From: Actinomadura mexicana
GTDB taxonomy: Bacteria > Actinomycetota > Actinomycetes > Streptosporangiales > Streptosporangiaceae
Assembly: GCF_900188105.1 (NCBI RefSeq)
Contig: NZ_FZNP01000014.1
Location: forward strand, 62,001-126,000
Direction of reading: 5' to 3'
DNA: 64,000 bases
This document shows, one piece after another, positions 46,257 to 55,863 of this stretch. The stretch's first letter is position 1. The number at the start of each line of letters is the position of its first letter. The notes under the pieces were generated by a model. That model did not search any database, had not been told where the DNA came from, and saw only the letters and a list, made by a program, of their open reading frames with translations. A program made the translations under genes and the position numbers.

Positions 46257-47795
46257 ATGGGTGCACCGGGCCGCTCGGCGCCGCCGACATTGGCACTGGT
46301 CAACGTGAGTAAGTCGTTCGGCGCGGTCCGCGCGCTGCAGGGGGTCACCCTGGAGCTCCACGCGGGCGAGGTGCACGCCCTCGCGGGCGAGAACGGCGCC
46401 GGTAAGTCCACGGTCGTAAAAACGTTCGCAGGCGTGCACCGCCCCGACGCGGGCGAGGTGCGGGTGGACGGCGAGCCGGTGGCCTTCCACGGCCCCGCCG
46501 ACGCGCAGGCCGCCGGCGTCGCGGTCATCTACCAGGAGCCCACACTGTTCCCCGACCTGTCGGTCGCCGAGAACATCTTCATGGGCCGCCAGCCGCGCGG
46601 GGCGCTCGGCCGCATCGACCGCCGCGCCGTGCACGCCGAGACGGCGCGGCTGTTCGAGCGGCTCGGCGTCGCGCTGGACCCGCAGCAGCCCGCCCGCGGC
46701 CTGTCGATCGCCGACCAGCAGGTCGTCGAGATCGCCAAGGCGATCTCCCGGGACGCGCGGGTGCTCATCATGGACGAGCCGACCGCGGCCCTCACCGGCC
46801 AGGAGGTCGCCCGCCTGTTCGCCGTCACCCGCAACCTCCAGGAGCACGGCTGCGCGGTGCTGTTCATCTCGCACCGGCTTGAGGAGATCTTCGAGCTGTG
46901 CCGGCGGGTGACGACGCTGCGCGACGGCGCCTACGTCGGCACCGACATGGTCGCCGACATCACCCCCGACGACCTCGTCCGCCGGATGGTCGGCCGCGAT
47001 CTCGACGCGCTCTACCCCAAGCAGGACGTCACGCCCGGCGAGGTCGCGCTGAAGGTGAGCCGGCTGACCCGCGAGGGCGCCTTCACCGACGTTTCCTTCG
47101 AGGTCCGCCGCGGCGAGATCGTCGCGCTGGCCGGGCTGGTCGGCGCCGGTCGCAGCGAGGTCGCCCGCGCCGTCTTCGGCGTGGACCGCTGGGACGCCGG
47201 GACCGTCGAGGTCGGCGGGCGCGCGCTCCCGGCGGGCAGCCCCACGGCCGCGATGTCGGCCGGGCTGGCGCTCGTCCCCGAGGACCGCCGCCAGCAGGGC
47301 CTGGTCATGGACATGTCGATCGAGCGGAACATGGGCCTGACCCAGCTGCGGACGCTGCGCCGCGAGACCGGGCGCGGGGGCCTGATCTCCCGGAAGGTGG
47401 AGCGGGACCGCGCCGCCGACTGGGGCCTGCGCCTCCAGTTGAAGTACGCCCGGCTCAGCGACGCCGTCGGCGTCCTGTCGGGCGGCAACCAGCAGAAGGT
47501 CGTGCTCGCCAAGTGGCTGGCCACCGAGCCGGACGTGCTGATCGTGGACGAGCCGACCCGCGGCATCGACGTCGGCACCAAGGCCGAGGTGCACCGGCTG
47601 CTGTCGGAACTGGCCGCGCAGGACCTGGCGGTGCTGATGATCTCCTCCGACCTGCCGGAGGTGCTCGGCATGGCCGACCGGATCCTCGTCATGCACGAGG
47701 GGCGGCTGACCGCGCAGATCGCCCGCGCGGACGCGACCGAGGAGAGCGTGATGGCCGCCGCGACCGGCCGCCCCGGCAGCGGAAAGGCGGCCTGA
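46257..47795 (+). CDS. rhaT: Rhamnose ABC transporter ATP-binding protein
   Basis: The 512-residue product is a duplicated sugar-ABC ATPase of the RbsA type, with ATG preceded by GAGGAGG. Half 1 has Walker [10 protein letters not shown] (44-52), signature-region [14 protein letters not shown] and Walker [12 protein letters not shown]. Half 2 has a degenerate Walker A ([12 protein letters not shown]), signature [14 protein letters not shown] and Walker [13 protein letters not shown]. The degenerate second P-loop is normal for this family. It is the first gene of the importer operon. The rhamnose assignment rests on context (isomerase, mutarotase, kinase). A candidate LacI operator sits in codons 54-58. 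Confidence 0.88.
   Translation: MGAPGRSAPPTLALVNVSKSFGAVRALQGVTLELHAGEVHALAGENGAGKSTVVKTFAGVHRPDAGEVRVDGEPVAFHGPADAQAAGVAVIYQEPTLFPDLSVAENIFMGRQPRGALGRIDRRAVHAETARLFERLGVALDPQQPARGLSIADQQVVEIAKAISRDARVLIMDEPTAALTGQEVARLFAVTRNLQEHGCAVLFISHRLEEIFELCRRVTTLRDGAYVGTDMVADITPDDLVRRMVGRDLDALYPKQDVTPGEVALKVSRLTREGAFTDVSFEVRRGEIVALAGLVGAGRSEVARAVFGVDRWDAGTVEVGGRALPAGSPTAAMSAGLALVPEDRRQQGLVMDMSIERNMGLTQLRTLRRETGRGGLISRKVERDRAADWGLRLQLKYARLSDAVGVLSGGNQQKVVLAKWLATEPDVLIVDEPTRGIDVGTKAEVHRLLSELAAQDLAVLMISSDLPEVLGMADRILVMHEGRLTAQIARADATEESVMAAATGRPGSGKAA
46416..46429. promoter_or_regulatory. Candidate intragenic LacI operator O3
   Basis: GTAAAAACGTTCGC lies inside the ATPase gene just after the P-loop codons. 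It matches O2 at AAAACGTT. It uses GTA and AAA codons, which are rare among the surrounding genes. Its centre is 213 bases from O2, a distance compatible with a looping auxiliary operator. Confidence 0.45.
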
Positions 47796-47799
47796 GCCG

Positions 47800-48888
47800 A
47801 TGACCGTCCTCACCCAGTCCCCGGCCAGGCCGGAGTCGGGCGGCCCGCCGGGCGGCGGGCGCCGCCTCGTCGAGATGGTGCTGCGCGCCCGCGAGCTGAG
47901 CATCCTCGGCGCACTGCTCGTGCTCGTGCTCGGCACGACGATCGCCAACCCGCGGTTCCTGTCCGGCCAGGGCGTCAAGGACATCTTCCTCAACGCCTCG
48001 ATCCTGGTGCTGCTCGCCGTCGGGCAGAGCATGGTCGTCGTCACCCGCAACATCGACCTGTCGGTCGGGTCCGTCGTCGGGCTCGTCGCGTTCAGCGCCG
48101 GGAAGTTCGCCTCCGGCGGGGACCGCAACGTCGTGCTGGTCGCGCTGGTGGGCGTCGGGATCGGCCTGGTCTGCGGGCTGGTGAACGGGCTGCTGGTCAG
48201 CTTCTGCCGCGTGCCCGCCCTCGTCGTCACCCTCGGCACGCTGTACGTGATCCAGGGGCTGGACTACCGCCTCGCGCACGGCGACCAGATCGGTGCCGCG
48301 GACCTGCCGTCCTCGCTGCTGAGCCTCGGCAGCGACGGGATCCTCGGCGTCCCCTATTTGGCGATCATCACCGTGGTGGTGATGCTGGCGGTGGGCTACT
48401 ACCTGCGCTCCTACTCCTCCGGGCGCGAGTACTACGCGATCGGGTCCAGCCCGGAGGCCGCGATGCTCGCCGGCGTGCCGATCCGCCGCCGCGTCCTCAC
48501 CGCCTACCTGGTCAGCGGCGCCCTCGCCGGGCTCGCCGGGGTGCTGTGGCTCGCCCGGTTCGGCACCGTCGTCGCCGACGCCGCGAACGGCTGGGAGCTG
48601 AAGGTCGTCAGCGCCGTCGTCGTCGGCGGCGTCGCCATCACCGGCGGCGTCGGCACCGTGTACGGGGCGGCGCTCGGCGCGCTGCTGCTCACCACCATCG
48701 GCAGCGTGCTGGTGGTGCTCAAGGTCAACTCGTTCTGGCAGGACGCGATCACCGGCGTCCTGCTGCTGCTGGCCATCAGCGTCGACCGGCTGCTGGCGCT
48801 GCGCGTCACCCGGGCGCTGAAACAGCGGTCCCTGGCGTCGGCCGCGCACCGCGCCGCCGCGCCGCAGAGCAAGGAGGGACGGTCATGA
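47800..48888 (+). CDS. rhaP: Rhamnose ABC transporter permease 1
   Basis: The 362-residue product is a RbsC/RhaP-type permease with about ten membrane helices. Landmarks are SILVLLAVGQSMVVVTRNID, LSVGSVVGL, GLVNGLLVSFCRVPALVVTL, the EAA-like loop SSPEAAMLAGVPIRRR and SAVVVGGVAITGGVGTVYGA. It starts four bases after the ATPase gene. It should pair with the next gene's product to form the membrane channel. Confidence 0.88.
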   Translation: MTVLTQSPARPESGGPPGGGRRLVEMVLRARELSILGALLVLVLGTTIANPRFLSGQGVKDIFLNASILVLLAVGQSMVVVTRNIDLSVGSVVGLVAFSAGKFASGGDRNVVLVALVGVGIGLVCGLVNGLLVSFCRVPALVVTLGTLYVIQGLDYRLAHGDQIGAADLPSSLLSLGSDGILGVPYLAIITVVVMLAVGYYLRSYSSGREYYAIGSSPEAAMLAGVPIRRRVLTAYLVSGALAGLAGVLWLARFGTVVADAANGWELKVVSAVVVGGVAITGGVGTVYGAALGALLLTTIGSVLVVLKVNSFWQDAITGVLLLLAISVDRLLALRVTRALKQRSLASAAHRAAAPQSKEGRS

Positions 48889-49874
48889 GCCGCCTGATGC
48901 GGTGGGAGACCGCCGTCACCGCGCTGCTGGTCGTGGTCTTCGCGAGCGGCGCCGGGTTCTCGCCGGACTTCGCGAACAACGACAACCTGTCGTTCGCGCT
49001 GGACGACCTCAGCGAGATCGCACTGATCGCGCTGCCGATGACGCTGCTGGTCGTGTGCGGGCAGGTGGACCTGTCGGTCGCCTCGATCCTCGGGCTGTGC
49101 AGCGCCCTCACCGGCAAGCTGTGGGACGGCGGCATGTCCATCGAGGCGATCATCCCGCTGGTGCTGGTGGTCGGCGTCGTGTGCGGGCTGGTGAACGGCC
49201 TGCTGGTGACCAGGCTCGGGCTGCCCTCCCTCGCCGTGACGATCGGCACGATGACCCTCTACCGGGGCCTGGCGTACGTGACGCTCGGCACCGGGGCGAT
49301 CTCGGAGTTCCCCACCGCCTACACCGATCTCGCGACGTCCTCCATCCCCGGCACCCCGATCCCGTACCCGGTCGCGCTGTTCGCCGTGCTCGCCGCCGTC
49401 ACCGGCGTCGTCCTGCACGCCACCGGCGTCGGGCGGTCGCTGTTCGCGATCGGCGCGCAGGAGGACGCCGCCTACTTCGCCGGCATCCGGGTCAAGCGCC
49501 TCAAGCTGATCCTTTTCACGGTGTCCGGCCTCGTCGCCGGGTTCGCCGGCATCGTCTACACGCTCCGCTACGGCAGCGCCCGCGCCGACAACGGCCTCGG
49601 CCTGGAGCTCACCGTCATCGCGGCGGTGCTGCTCGGCGGCGTCGACTTCGACGGCGGCAGGGGCACCCTCGGGGGCGTCATCGCGGCCGTGCTGCTCATC
49701 GGCCTGCTCCGCAACCTGCTGATGCTCAACGACGTCTCCACCGAGGTCCAGTCGATCGTCACGGGCCTGCTGCTCATCATCAGCGTCCTCACGCCGCGGC
49801 TGATCGCCGTGGCGCGCGAGGCCCGAGGCCGGCGGCGGGGCGCGAGACCCGCGGTCCCCGCCGCCGCACCCTGA
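48885..49874 (+). CDS. rhaQ: Rhamnose ABC transporter permease 2
   Basis: ATG 48885 overlaps the permease 1 stop by four bases and has AAGGAGG upstream. The 329-residue product has the same fold: LLVVCGQVDLSVASILGLC, LVNGLLVTRLGLPSLAVTIG, the loop GAQEDAAYFAGIRVKRLKL and AAVLLGGVDFDGGRGTLGG. Two different permeases per importer is the RhaPQ arrangement. Confidence 0.88.
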   Translation: MSRLMRWETAVTALLVVVFASGAGFSPDFANNDNLSFALDDLSEIALIALPMTLLVVCGQVDLSVASILGLCSALTGKLWDGGMSIEAIIPLVLVVGVVCGLVNGLLVTRLGLPSLAVTIGTMTLYRGLAYVTLGTGAISEFPTAYTDLATSSIPGTPIPYPVALFAVLAAVTGVVLHATGVGRSLFAIGAQEDAAYFAGIRVKRLKLILFTVSGLVAGFAGIVYTLRYGSARADNGLGLELTVIAAVLLGGVDFDGGRGTLGGVIAAVLLIGLLRNLLMLNDVSTEVQSIVTGLLLIISVLTPRLIAVAREARGRRRGARPAVPAAAP

Positions 49875-49950
49875 TCCACCGCACCGCCCTTGCCCCCCGC
49901 CGTACGCCCACCCACCCCGTAGCACGACCCGGAACTGTGAAAGGCACCTG

Positions 49951-51036
49951 ATGACCATTCGTTTGCGCGCTCCGCGCCGGCTGGCGGCCGCCGCCACGGC
50001 GGGCGCCCTGGCCCTCAGCCTGGCCGCCTGCGGCGGGACCACCAAGGACTCCGCGTCCGGCTCGGGGGACGCCAAGGCCGGGGGGAACGCCTCCGCGGAC
50101 CCGAACGCGCCGCTGAAGAAGGGCCTGAAGCTGGCGTTCCTGCCCAAGCAGGTCAACAACCCCTACGAGACGATCGTCGACAACGCCGGCATCGCGGCGG
50201 CCAAGGAGTTCGGCGGCCAGGCCAAGGAGGTCGGCCCGTCCGACGCCTCGGCTTCCTCGCAGGTCTCCTACATCAACACGCTGATCCAGCAGCGGCACGA
50301 CGCGATCCTCATCGCCGCCAACGACGAGAACGCGGTGTGCGGGCCGCTCAAGCAGGCGATGTCCAAGAACATCAAGATCGTCGCCTACGACTCCGACACC
50401 AACCCCGCCTGCCGGGACGTGTTCATCAACCAGGCCAGCTCGGAGGAGATCGGCCGCAGCGAGGTCAAGCTGCTCGCCGACCAGATCGGCAGCGAGGGCG
50501 AGATCGCGATCCTGTCGGCGACCGCGAACGCCACGAACCAGAACACCTGGATCAAGTTCATGCAGGACGAGCTGAAGAAGCCCGAGTACTCCAAGATGAA
50601 GCTCGTCAAGGTGGCCTACGGCGACGACGACGACCAGAAGTCGTTCCAGCAGACCCAGGGCCTGCTGCAGGCGTACCCGAACCTGAAGGGCATCATCTCG
50701 CCCACGACGGTCGGCATCGCCGCCGCCGCCCGCTACATCTCCGGCTCCAAGTACAAGGGCAAGGTCGCGCTGACCGGCCTCGGCACCCCCGACCAGATGC
50801 GCAAGTTCGTCAAGGACGGCACGGTCAAGGGATTCGAGCTCTGGGACCCGAAGAACCTCGGCTACCTCGCCGCGTACGCGGCGGCGGCGCTGTCGTCCGG
50901 GCAGATCACCGGCGCGCAGGGCGAGAAGTTCAAGGCCGGCAAGCTCGGCGAGCGCTCGATCGGCGCCAACGGCGAGGTGATCCTCGGCCCGCCGACGGTG
51001 TTCGACGCCAAGAACATCGACCAGTACCACTTCTGA
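49951..51036 (+). CDS. rhaS: Rhamnose ABC transporter substrate-binding lipoprotein
   Basis: The 361-residue product has a lipoprotein signal peptide ending in the lipobox LSLAACGG (Cys28), so it is anchored outside the membrane. The mature part is a type I sugar-binding protein with LAFLPKQVNNPYETIVDNAG, DAILIAANDENAV, KIVAYDSDTNP and GIISPTTVGIAAAARYI. The phrases match RhaS of rhamnose importers. It lies 76 bases after the permease 2 gene and 7 bases before rhaM. Confidence 0.9.
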   Translation: MTIRLRAPRRLAAAATAGALALSLAACGGTTKDSASGSGDAKAGGNASADPNAPLKKGLKLAFLPKQVNNPYETIVDNAGIAAAKEFGGQAKEVGPSDASASSQVSYINTLIQQRHDAILIAANDENAVCGPLKQAMSKNIKIVAYDSDTNPACRDVFINQASSEEIGRSEVKLLADQIGSEGEIAILSATANATNQNTWIKFMQDELKKPEYSKMKLVKVAYGDDDDQKSFQQTQGLLQAYPNLKGIISPTTVGIAAAARYISGSKYKGKVALTGLGTPDQMRKFVKDGTVKGFELWDPKNLGYLAAYAAAALSSGQITGAQGEKFKAGKLGERSIGANGEVILGPPTVFDAKNIDQYHF

Positions 51037-51043
51037 TCCCTCC

Positions 51044-51373
<330 letters not shown>

Positions 51374-51402
51374 CCAGGTGACCGGAAAGAAGAGAGGCAA
51401 GC

Positions 51403-52569
51403 GTGAACGACACCAGCGCGGTGAAGGACGCCCTGCGCCGCCAGCAGATCGAGACTCCCTCGTGGGCGTACGGGAACTCGGGGACCCGGTTCAAGGTCTT
51501 CGCCCAGCGGGGCGTGCCGCGCACCCCGCGGGAGAAGATCGACGACGCCGCGCAGGTGCACCGGTACACCGGTGTCGCGCCCAGCGTGGCGATCCACATC
51601 CCCTGGGACCGGGTGGACGACTACGCCGCGCTGGCCGCCCACGCCGAGGAGCGGGGCGTGCGGATCGGGGCGGTGAACACCAACGTCTTCCAGGACGACG
51701 ACTACATGCTCGGCAGCGTCACCAACCCCGACCCCGCCGTCCGCCGCAAGGCCCTCGACCACCTGCTCGAAGCCGTCGACATCATGGACGCCACCGGGTC
51801 CCGCGACCTGAAGCTGTGGTTCTCCGACGGCACGAACTACCCGGGGCAGGACGACATCCGCGACCGGCAGGACCGGATGGCCGAGGCCCTCGCCGCCGTC
51901 TACGAGCGGCTCGGCGACGACCAGCGGTTCCTGCTGGAGTACAAGCTGTTCGAGCCGGCGTTCTACATGACCGACCTGCCGGACTGGGGCGCCTCCTACG
52001 CGCACTGCCTGAAGCTCGGCCCGAAGGCGCAGGTCGTGGTGGACACCGGACACCACGCGCCCGGCACCAACATCGAGTTCATCGTGGCGTTCCTGCTGCG
52101 CGAGGGGAAGCTCGGCGGGTTCGACTTCAACTCCCGCTTCTACGCCGACGACGACCTGATGGTGGGCGCCGCCGACCCGTTCCAGCTGTTCCGGATCATG
52201 CACGAGGTGATGCGCGGCGGCGGCTACGACGCCGAGACGGGCGTGGCGTTCATGCTCGACCAGTGCCACAACATCGAGCCGAAGATCCAGGGCCAGATCC
52301 GCTCGGTGATGAACGTCCAGGAGGCCACCGCCAAGGCGCTGCTGGTGGACACCGCCGCGCTGCGGTCGGCGCAGCGGTCCGGCGACGTCCTGGAGGCGAA
52401 CGCCGTCTTCATGGACGCCTACAACACCGACGTCCGGGCGCTGCTCGCCGAGCTGCGCGAGGAGATGGGCCTGCACCCGGACCCGGTCGCCGCCTACAAG
52501 GCGTCCGGCTACTACGAGCGGATCGCCGAGGAGCGCAAGGACGGCCAGGCCGCCGGCTGGGGCGCATGA
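51403..52569 (+). CDS. rhaI: L-rhamnose isomerase
   Basis: The 388-residue product starts at GTG 51403 with AGAGAGG upstream. It is the RhaI type (Pseudomonas-like) rather than the E. coli RhaA type. TIM-barrel metal residues are visible in LKLWFSDGTNYPGQDDI, LEYKLFEPAFYMTD, VVVDTGHHAPGTNIEF and GGFDFNSRFYADDDLMVG. It converts L-rhamnose to L-rhamnulose. It overlaps the following rhamnosidase gene by four bases, coupling an intracellular enzyme to a secreted one. Confidence 0.93.
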   Translation: MNDTSAVKDALRRQQIETPSWAYGNSGTRFKVFAQRGVPRTPREKIDDAAQVHRYTGVAPSVAIHIPWDRVDDYAALAAHAEERGVRIGAVNTNVFQDDDYMLGSVTNPDPAVRRKALDHLLEAVDIMDATGSRDLKLWFSDGTNYPGQDDIRDRQDRMAEALAAVYERLGDDQRFLLEYKLFEPAFYMTDLPDWGASYAHCLKLGPKAQVVVDTGHHAPGTNIEFIVAFLLREGKLGGFDFNSRFYADDDLMVGAADPFQLFRIMHEVMRGGGYDAETGVAFMLDQCHNIEPKIQGQIRSVMNVQEATAKALLVDTAALRSAQRSGDVLEANAVFMDAYNTDVRALLAELREEMGLHPDPVAAYKASGYYERIAEERKDGQAAGWGA

Positions 52570-55500
52570 GCATGGCGCGCCGCCCCGTCGCCCTCGTCGC
52601 CGCCGCCGGGCTCGTCCTGGCCGTGGCCGTCCCCGCGCACGCGGTGGAGACCGCCGCCCTGCGCCTCGGCGGCCTGGAGACCGAGCACGCCACGACCCCG
52701 AACGCCGTCTCGGCCGCGAAGCCGCGCTTCGGATGGGTGCTGAGCGCGGGGGAGCGCGGCCAGCGGCAGACGGCCTACCGCGTGTCCGTCGCCACCGCCG
52801 ACGGGGACCGCGCCGTCTGGGACTCGGGCGCGGTCGCGTCGGCCCGCGGCTACGACGTGCGCTACGGCGGCCCGGCGCTCAAGGCGGCCACCCGCTACAC
52901 CTGGCGGGTCAAGGTCGCCGACGCCCGCGGGCACTGGACGCGCTGGAGCGCGCCGACCTGGTTCGAGACCGCGCTCGGCGCGGACGGCTGGCGCGGCTCC
53001 TGGATCGGCGCCCCCGAGAGCGCCGCGTCCACGCCCGACCTGCGCGGCACCAGCTGGATCTGGTACCCCGAGGGCGACCCCAAGACGCAGGCGCCCGCCG
53101 GCTCGCGCTACTTCCGCGGCGCGTTCGACCTGGCCGCGGTCCCGCAGGGCGCCCGCCTCGCCATGACCGCCGACGACGGCTTCACCGCCTGGGTGAACGG
53201 CGCCGAGGTCGGCGGACGCGACCCCGACCCGGTGGCGGAGAACTGGCGGCGCCCGATCGTCGTCGACGTCACCGCCCACCTGCGGGCGGGCCGCAATGTC
53301 GTCGCCGTCAAGGCGACCAACGGCAAGGCCAGCCCCGCCGGGCTGCTCGGACGCCTCGAACTGCCGGGGCAGGACCCGAAGCAGTTCGACACCGGCGCGG
53401 CCTGGCGGGCCGCGAACGAGGAACCCGCCGGAGACTGGAAGGCCGCCGGCTACGACGACGCGGCCTGGCCCGAGGCGAAGGTGCTGGCGGCCTGGGGCGG
53501 CGCCCCCTGGGGCGAGGTGAACCCCGAGAAGCCCACCCTCCCCGAGCCGCTCCTGCGCCGCGACTTCACCGTCCCCGGCAAGAAGATCGCCAAGGCGCGG
53601 CTGTACGCGGCGGCCGGCGGCTACGCCGAGCTGAGCCTGAACGGCCGGCGCGTCGGCGACGAGGTCCTCCAGCCCGGGTTCGTCCGCTACGACAAGCGCG
53701 TCGAGTACGTCACCCGCGACGTGACCCGAATGCTGCGGCACGGCGGCAACGTGATCGGGGCGCGGCTCGGCCGCGGCTTCTACGGCATGACCCAGAATAA
53801 CGCCTGGAACTGGAACGCCGCCCCGTGGACGGGGGAGCCGCGGCTGCTGGCCCAGCTCGTCGTCACCTACGACGACGGCGGCACCCAGACGATCGCGACC
53901 GACGGGCAGTGGCGCTACGCCGAGGGCCCCGTCCGCTACGACTCCCTCTACGGCGGGGAGACCTACGACGCCCGCGAGGAGAAGCCCGGCTGGGACCGTC
54001 CCGGCTTCGACGCCTCCTCCTGGCGGCAGGCGGCGACGGTCACGGCCCCGACCGCCACCGTGGTGCCCGAGGAGCACGAGCCGATCAAGGTCGCCCGCAC
54101 CCTTCGGCCCGTCGCGGTCACCAACCCCGCCTCCGGCGTCTACGTGTTCAAGATGCCCCACAACACCGCCGGGTGGGCCCGCATCAGGACCAGCGGCCCG
54201 AAGGGCGCGACCGTCAGCCTCAAGTACGGCGAGCGGCTCAACTCCGACGGCACCGTCCAGGCGGGCAACGGCCTGGTCACCGGCCGCTTCCAGACCGACG
54301 AGTACGTCCTGGCCGGGCGCGGGACGACCGAGACGTGGGAGGCCCGCTACAGCTACAAGGGCTTCCAGTACGTCCAGGTGACCGGCTGGCCGGGGGAGCC
54401 GCCCACCGCCGACGACCTCGACGGCCGCGAGGTGCACAGCGACCTGCGCTCGAACGGCTCGTTCCGCAGCTCCAACGACCTGTTCAACACGCTGGAGACC
54501 GTGACCCGGCAGACCGTCGTCAACAACTGGCACGGCATCCCGACCGACACCCCCATGTACGAGAAGAACGGGTGGACGGGCGACGCGCAGCTCATGGCCG
54601 AGATGGAGATGGGCCGCTTCGACCTGCGCCGGCTGTTCGCCAAGTGGATGACCGACCAACGCGACAGCCAGGGCCCCGACGGGACCGTCCCGGGCATCGT
54701 GCCCGACAACGGCTGGGGCCTCGGCTACTACGGGCAGGCGCCGCCGTGGCACGCCTCCCTCACCGAGATCCCCTGGCAGATGTACCAGCGGTACGGCGAT
54801 CGGGACGTCCTCGCCGCGACCTACCCGGCGATGCGGGCGTACCTGGACGGATGGCTCAAGCGCGCCGACGGGGAGGGGCTCTACCCGAGCAGCCTCAACG
54901 ACTACCTCGCCCCCGGGTACAACGGCAACACCCCCGAGGACGGGCGGCTGCACGGCACCGCCTACACCTACTCCAACGCGACGATCATCGCGGACGTGGC
55001 GGAGGTCCTCGGCCACGGCGACGACGCCGCCCGCTACCGGGCCGCCGCCGCCCGCGCCAAGGACGCCTTCAACAAGGCGTTCCTGCGCGGCGACGCCTAC
55101 GTCACCAAGTCCGACCCCGGCTACCGGCAGACCAACGCGCTGCTCGCCCTGGCCCTCGGCCTCGCGCCGCAGGAGTCGCAGAAGGCCGTCACCGACCGGC
55201 TCGTCCGGGACGTCCAGGAGCGCGGCGACCACCTCAACACCGGGGCGCTCGGCACCAAGTACCTGCTGACCGAGCTGACCAGGCGCGGCCACGGCGACCT
55301 CGCCTACCGCGTTGCGGACCAGCGCACCTATCCGGGCTGGGGGTACTGGACCGCGAACGGCGCCACCACCCTGTGGGAGCGCTGGGACCTGGACTCGCGG
55401 TCCCGCGACCACGTCTTCCTCGGCGGCGCCATCGGCGAGTGGTTCACCGAGGACCTCGCCGGGATCACGCCGGCCGCGCCCGGATTCGACCGGGTGCGGA

Positions 55501-55802
55501 TCGCGCCGCAGCCGGTCGGCGACCTGACCTCGGTGAACGGCTCCACGGCCACCCCGCACGGCCCGGTCGCGGTCCGCTGGACGAAGTCCGGCTCCGGGTT
55601 CGAACTGCGGGTGAGCGTCCCCGTCGGCGCCACCGCCGAGATCGAACTGCCCGCCGCGGCCGCGGACCGGGTCAGCGAGAGCGGGCGGCCGCTGACCGCC
55701 GCCCGGGGCGTGCGCGTCCTCGGCACCGGCCAGGGCGCGGGCGGGAGCGTCGTCCGGCTGGAGGCCGCGTCCGGCTCCTACACCTTCCACGCACGTTCAT
55801 GA
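52566..55802 (+). CDS. Secreted alpha-L-rhamnosidase, GH78
   Basis: The 1078-residue product has a signal peptide (MSMARRPVALVAAAGLVL to VPAHA) and the full GH78 order. An Ig-like domain covers 35-140, N-terminal carbohydrate-binding domains about 150-450, a beta-sandwich 480-590, the six-hairpin catalytic barrel about 590-940 and a C-terminal domain to 1075. The catalytic motif DTPMYEKNGWTGDA gives the likely general acid Glu666, and TTLWERWDLD gives the likely base Glu938. It should release L-rhamnose from plant or microbial glycosides outside the cell. It is translationally coupled to rhaI. An 18-base repeat runs through its stop codon. Confidence 0.92.
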   Translation: MSMARRPVALVAAAGLVLAVAVPAHAVETAALRLGGLETEHATTPNAVSAAKPRFGWVLSAGERGQRQTAYRVSVATADGDRAVWDSGAVASARGYDVRYGGPALKAATRYTWRVKVADARGHWTRWSAPTWFETALGADGWRGSWIGAPESAASTPDLRGTSWIWYPEGDPKTQAPAGSRYFRGAFDLAAVPQGARLAMTADDGFTAWVNGAEVGGRDPDPVAENWRRPIVVDVTAHLRAGRNVVAVKATNGKASPAGLLGRLELPGQDPKQFDTGAAWRAANEEPAGDWKAAGYDDAAWPEAKVLAAWGGAPWGEVNPEKPTLPEPLLRRDFTVPGKKIAKARLYAAAGGYAELSLNGRRVGDEVLQPGFVRYDKRVEYVTRDVTRMLRHGGNVIGARLGRGFYGMTQNNAWNWNAAPWTGEPRLLAQLVVTYDDGGTQTIATDGQWRYAEGPVRYDSLYGGETYDAREEKPGWDRPGFDASSWRQAATVTAPTATVVPEEHEPIKVARTLRPVAVTNPASGVYVFKMPHNTAGWARIRTSGPKGATVSLKYGERLNSDGTVQAGNGLVTGRFQTDEYVLAGRGTTETWEARYSYKGFQYVQVTGWPGEPPTADDLDGREVHSDLRSNGSFRSSNDLFNTLETVTRQTVVNNWHGIPTDTPMYEKNGWTGDAQLMAEMEMGRFDLRRLFAKWMTDQRDSQGPDGTVPGIVPDNGWGLGYYGQAPPWHASLTEIPWQMYQRYGDRDVLAATYPAMRAYLDGWLKRADGEGLYPSSLNDYLAPGYNGNTPEDGRLHGTAYTYSNATIIADVAEVLGHGDDAARYRAAAARAKDAFNKAFLRGDAYVTKSDPGYRQTNALLALALGLAPQESQKAVTDRLVRDVQERGDHLNTGALGTKYLLTELTRRGHGDLAYRVADQRTYPGWGYWTANGATTLWERWDLDSRSRDHVFLGGAIGEWFTEDLAGITPAAPGFDRVRIAPQPVGDLTSVNGSTATPHGPVAVRWTKSGSGFELRVSVPVGATAEIELPAAAADRVSESGRPLTAARGVRVLGTGQGAGGSVVRLEAASGSYTFHARS

Positions 55803-55854
55803 GGCCACGCACGTTCATGAGGCCACGCACGTCCATGAAGCCACGCACACGAGG
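55787..55854 (+). repeat. 18-bp tandem repeat across the rhamnosidase stop codon
   Basis: CCACGCACGTTCATGAGG occurs twice exactly, then once with two changes, then as a 14-base partial copy. The first copy includes the last codons and TGA of the rhamnosidase gene. Each full copy carries an ATG. The repeat ends ten bases before the ATG of the next gene. Confidence 0.85.
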
Positions 55855-55863
55855 AGACATCCG

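Noticed and set aside
46227-48239. A 670-residue frame antisense to the ATPase and permease genes
   Set aside because: The plus-strand genes have full ABC motifs and ribosome sites. The antisense product is low complexity.
52512-55790. A 1092-residue frame antisense to the first rhamnosidase
   Set aside because: The plus strand encodes a complete GH78 enzyme with a signal peptide. The antisense product is Gly/Val/Arg-rich without domains.
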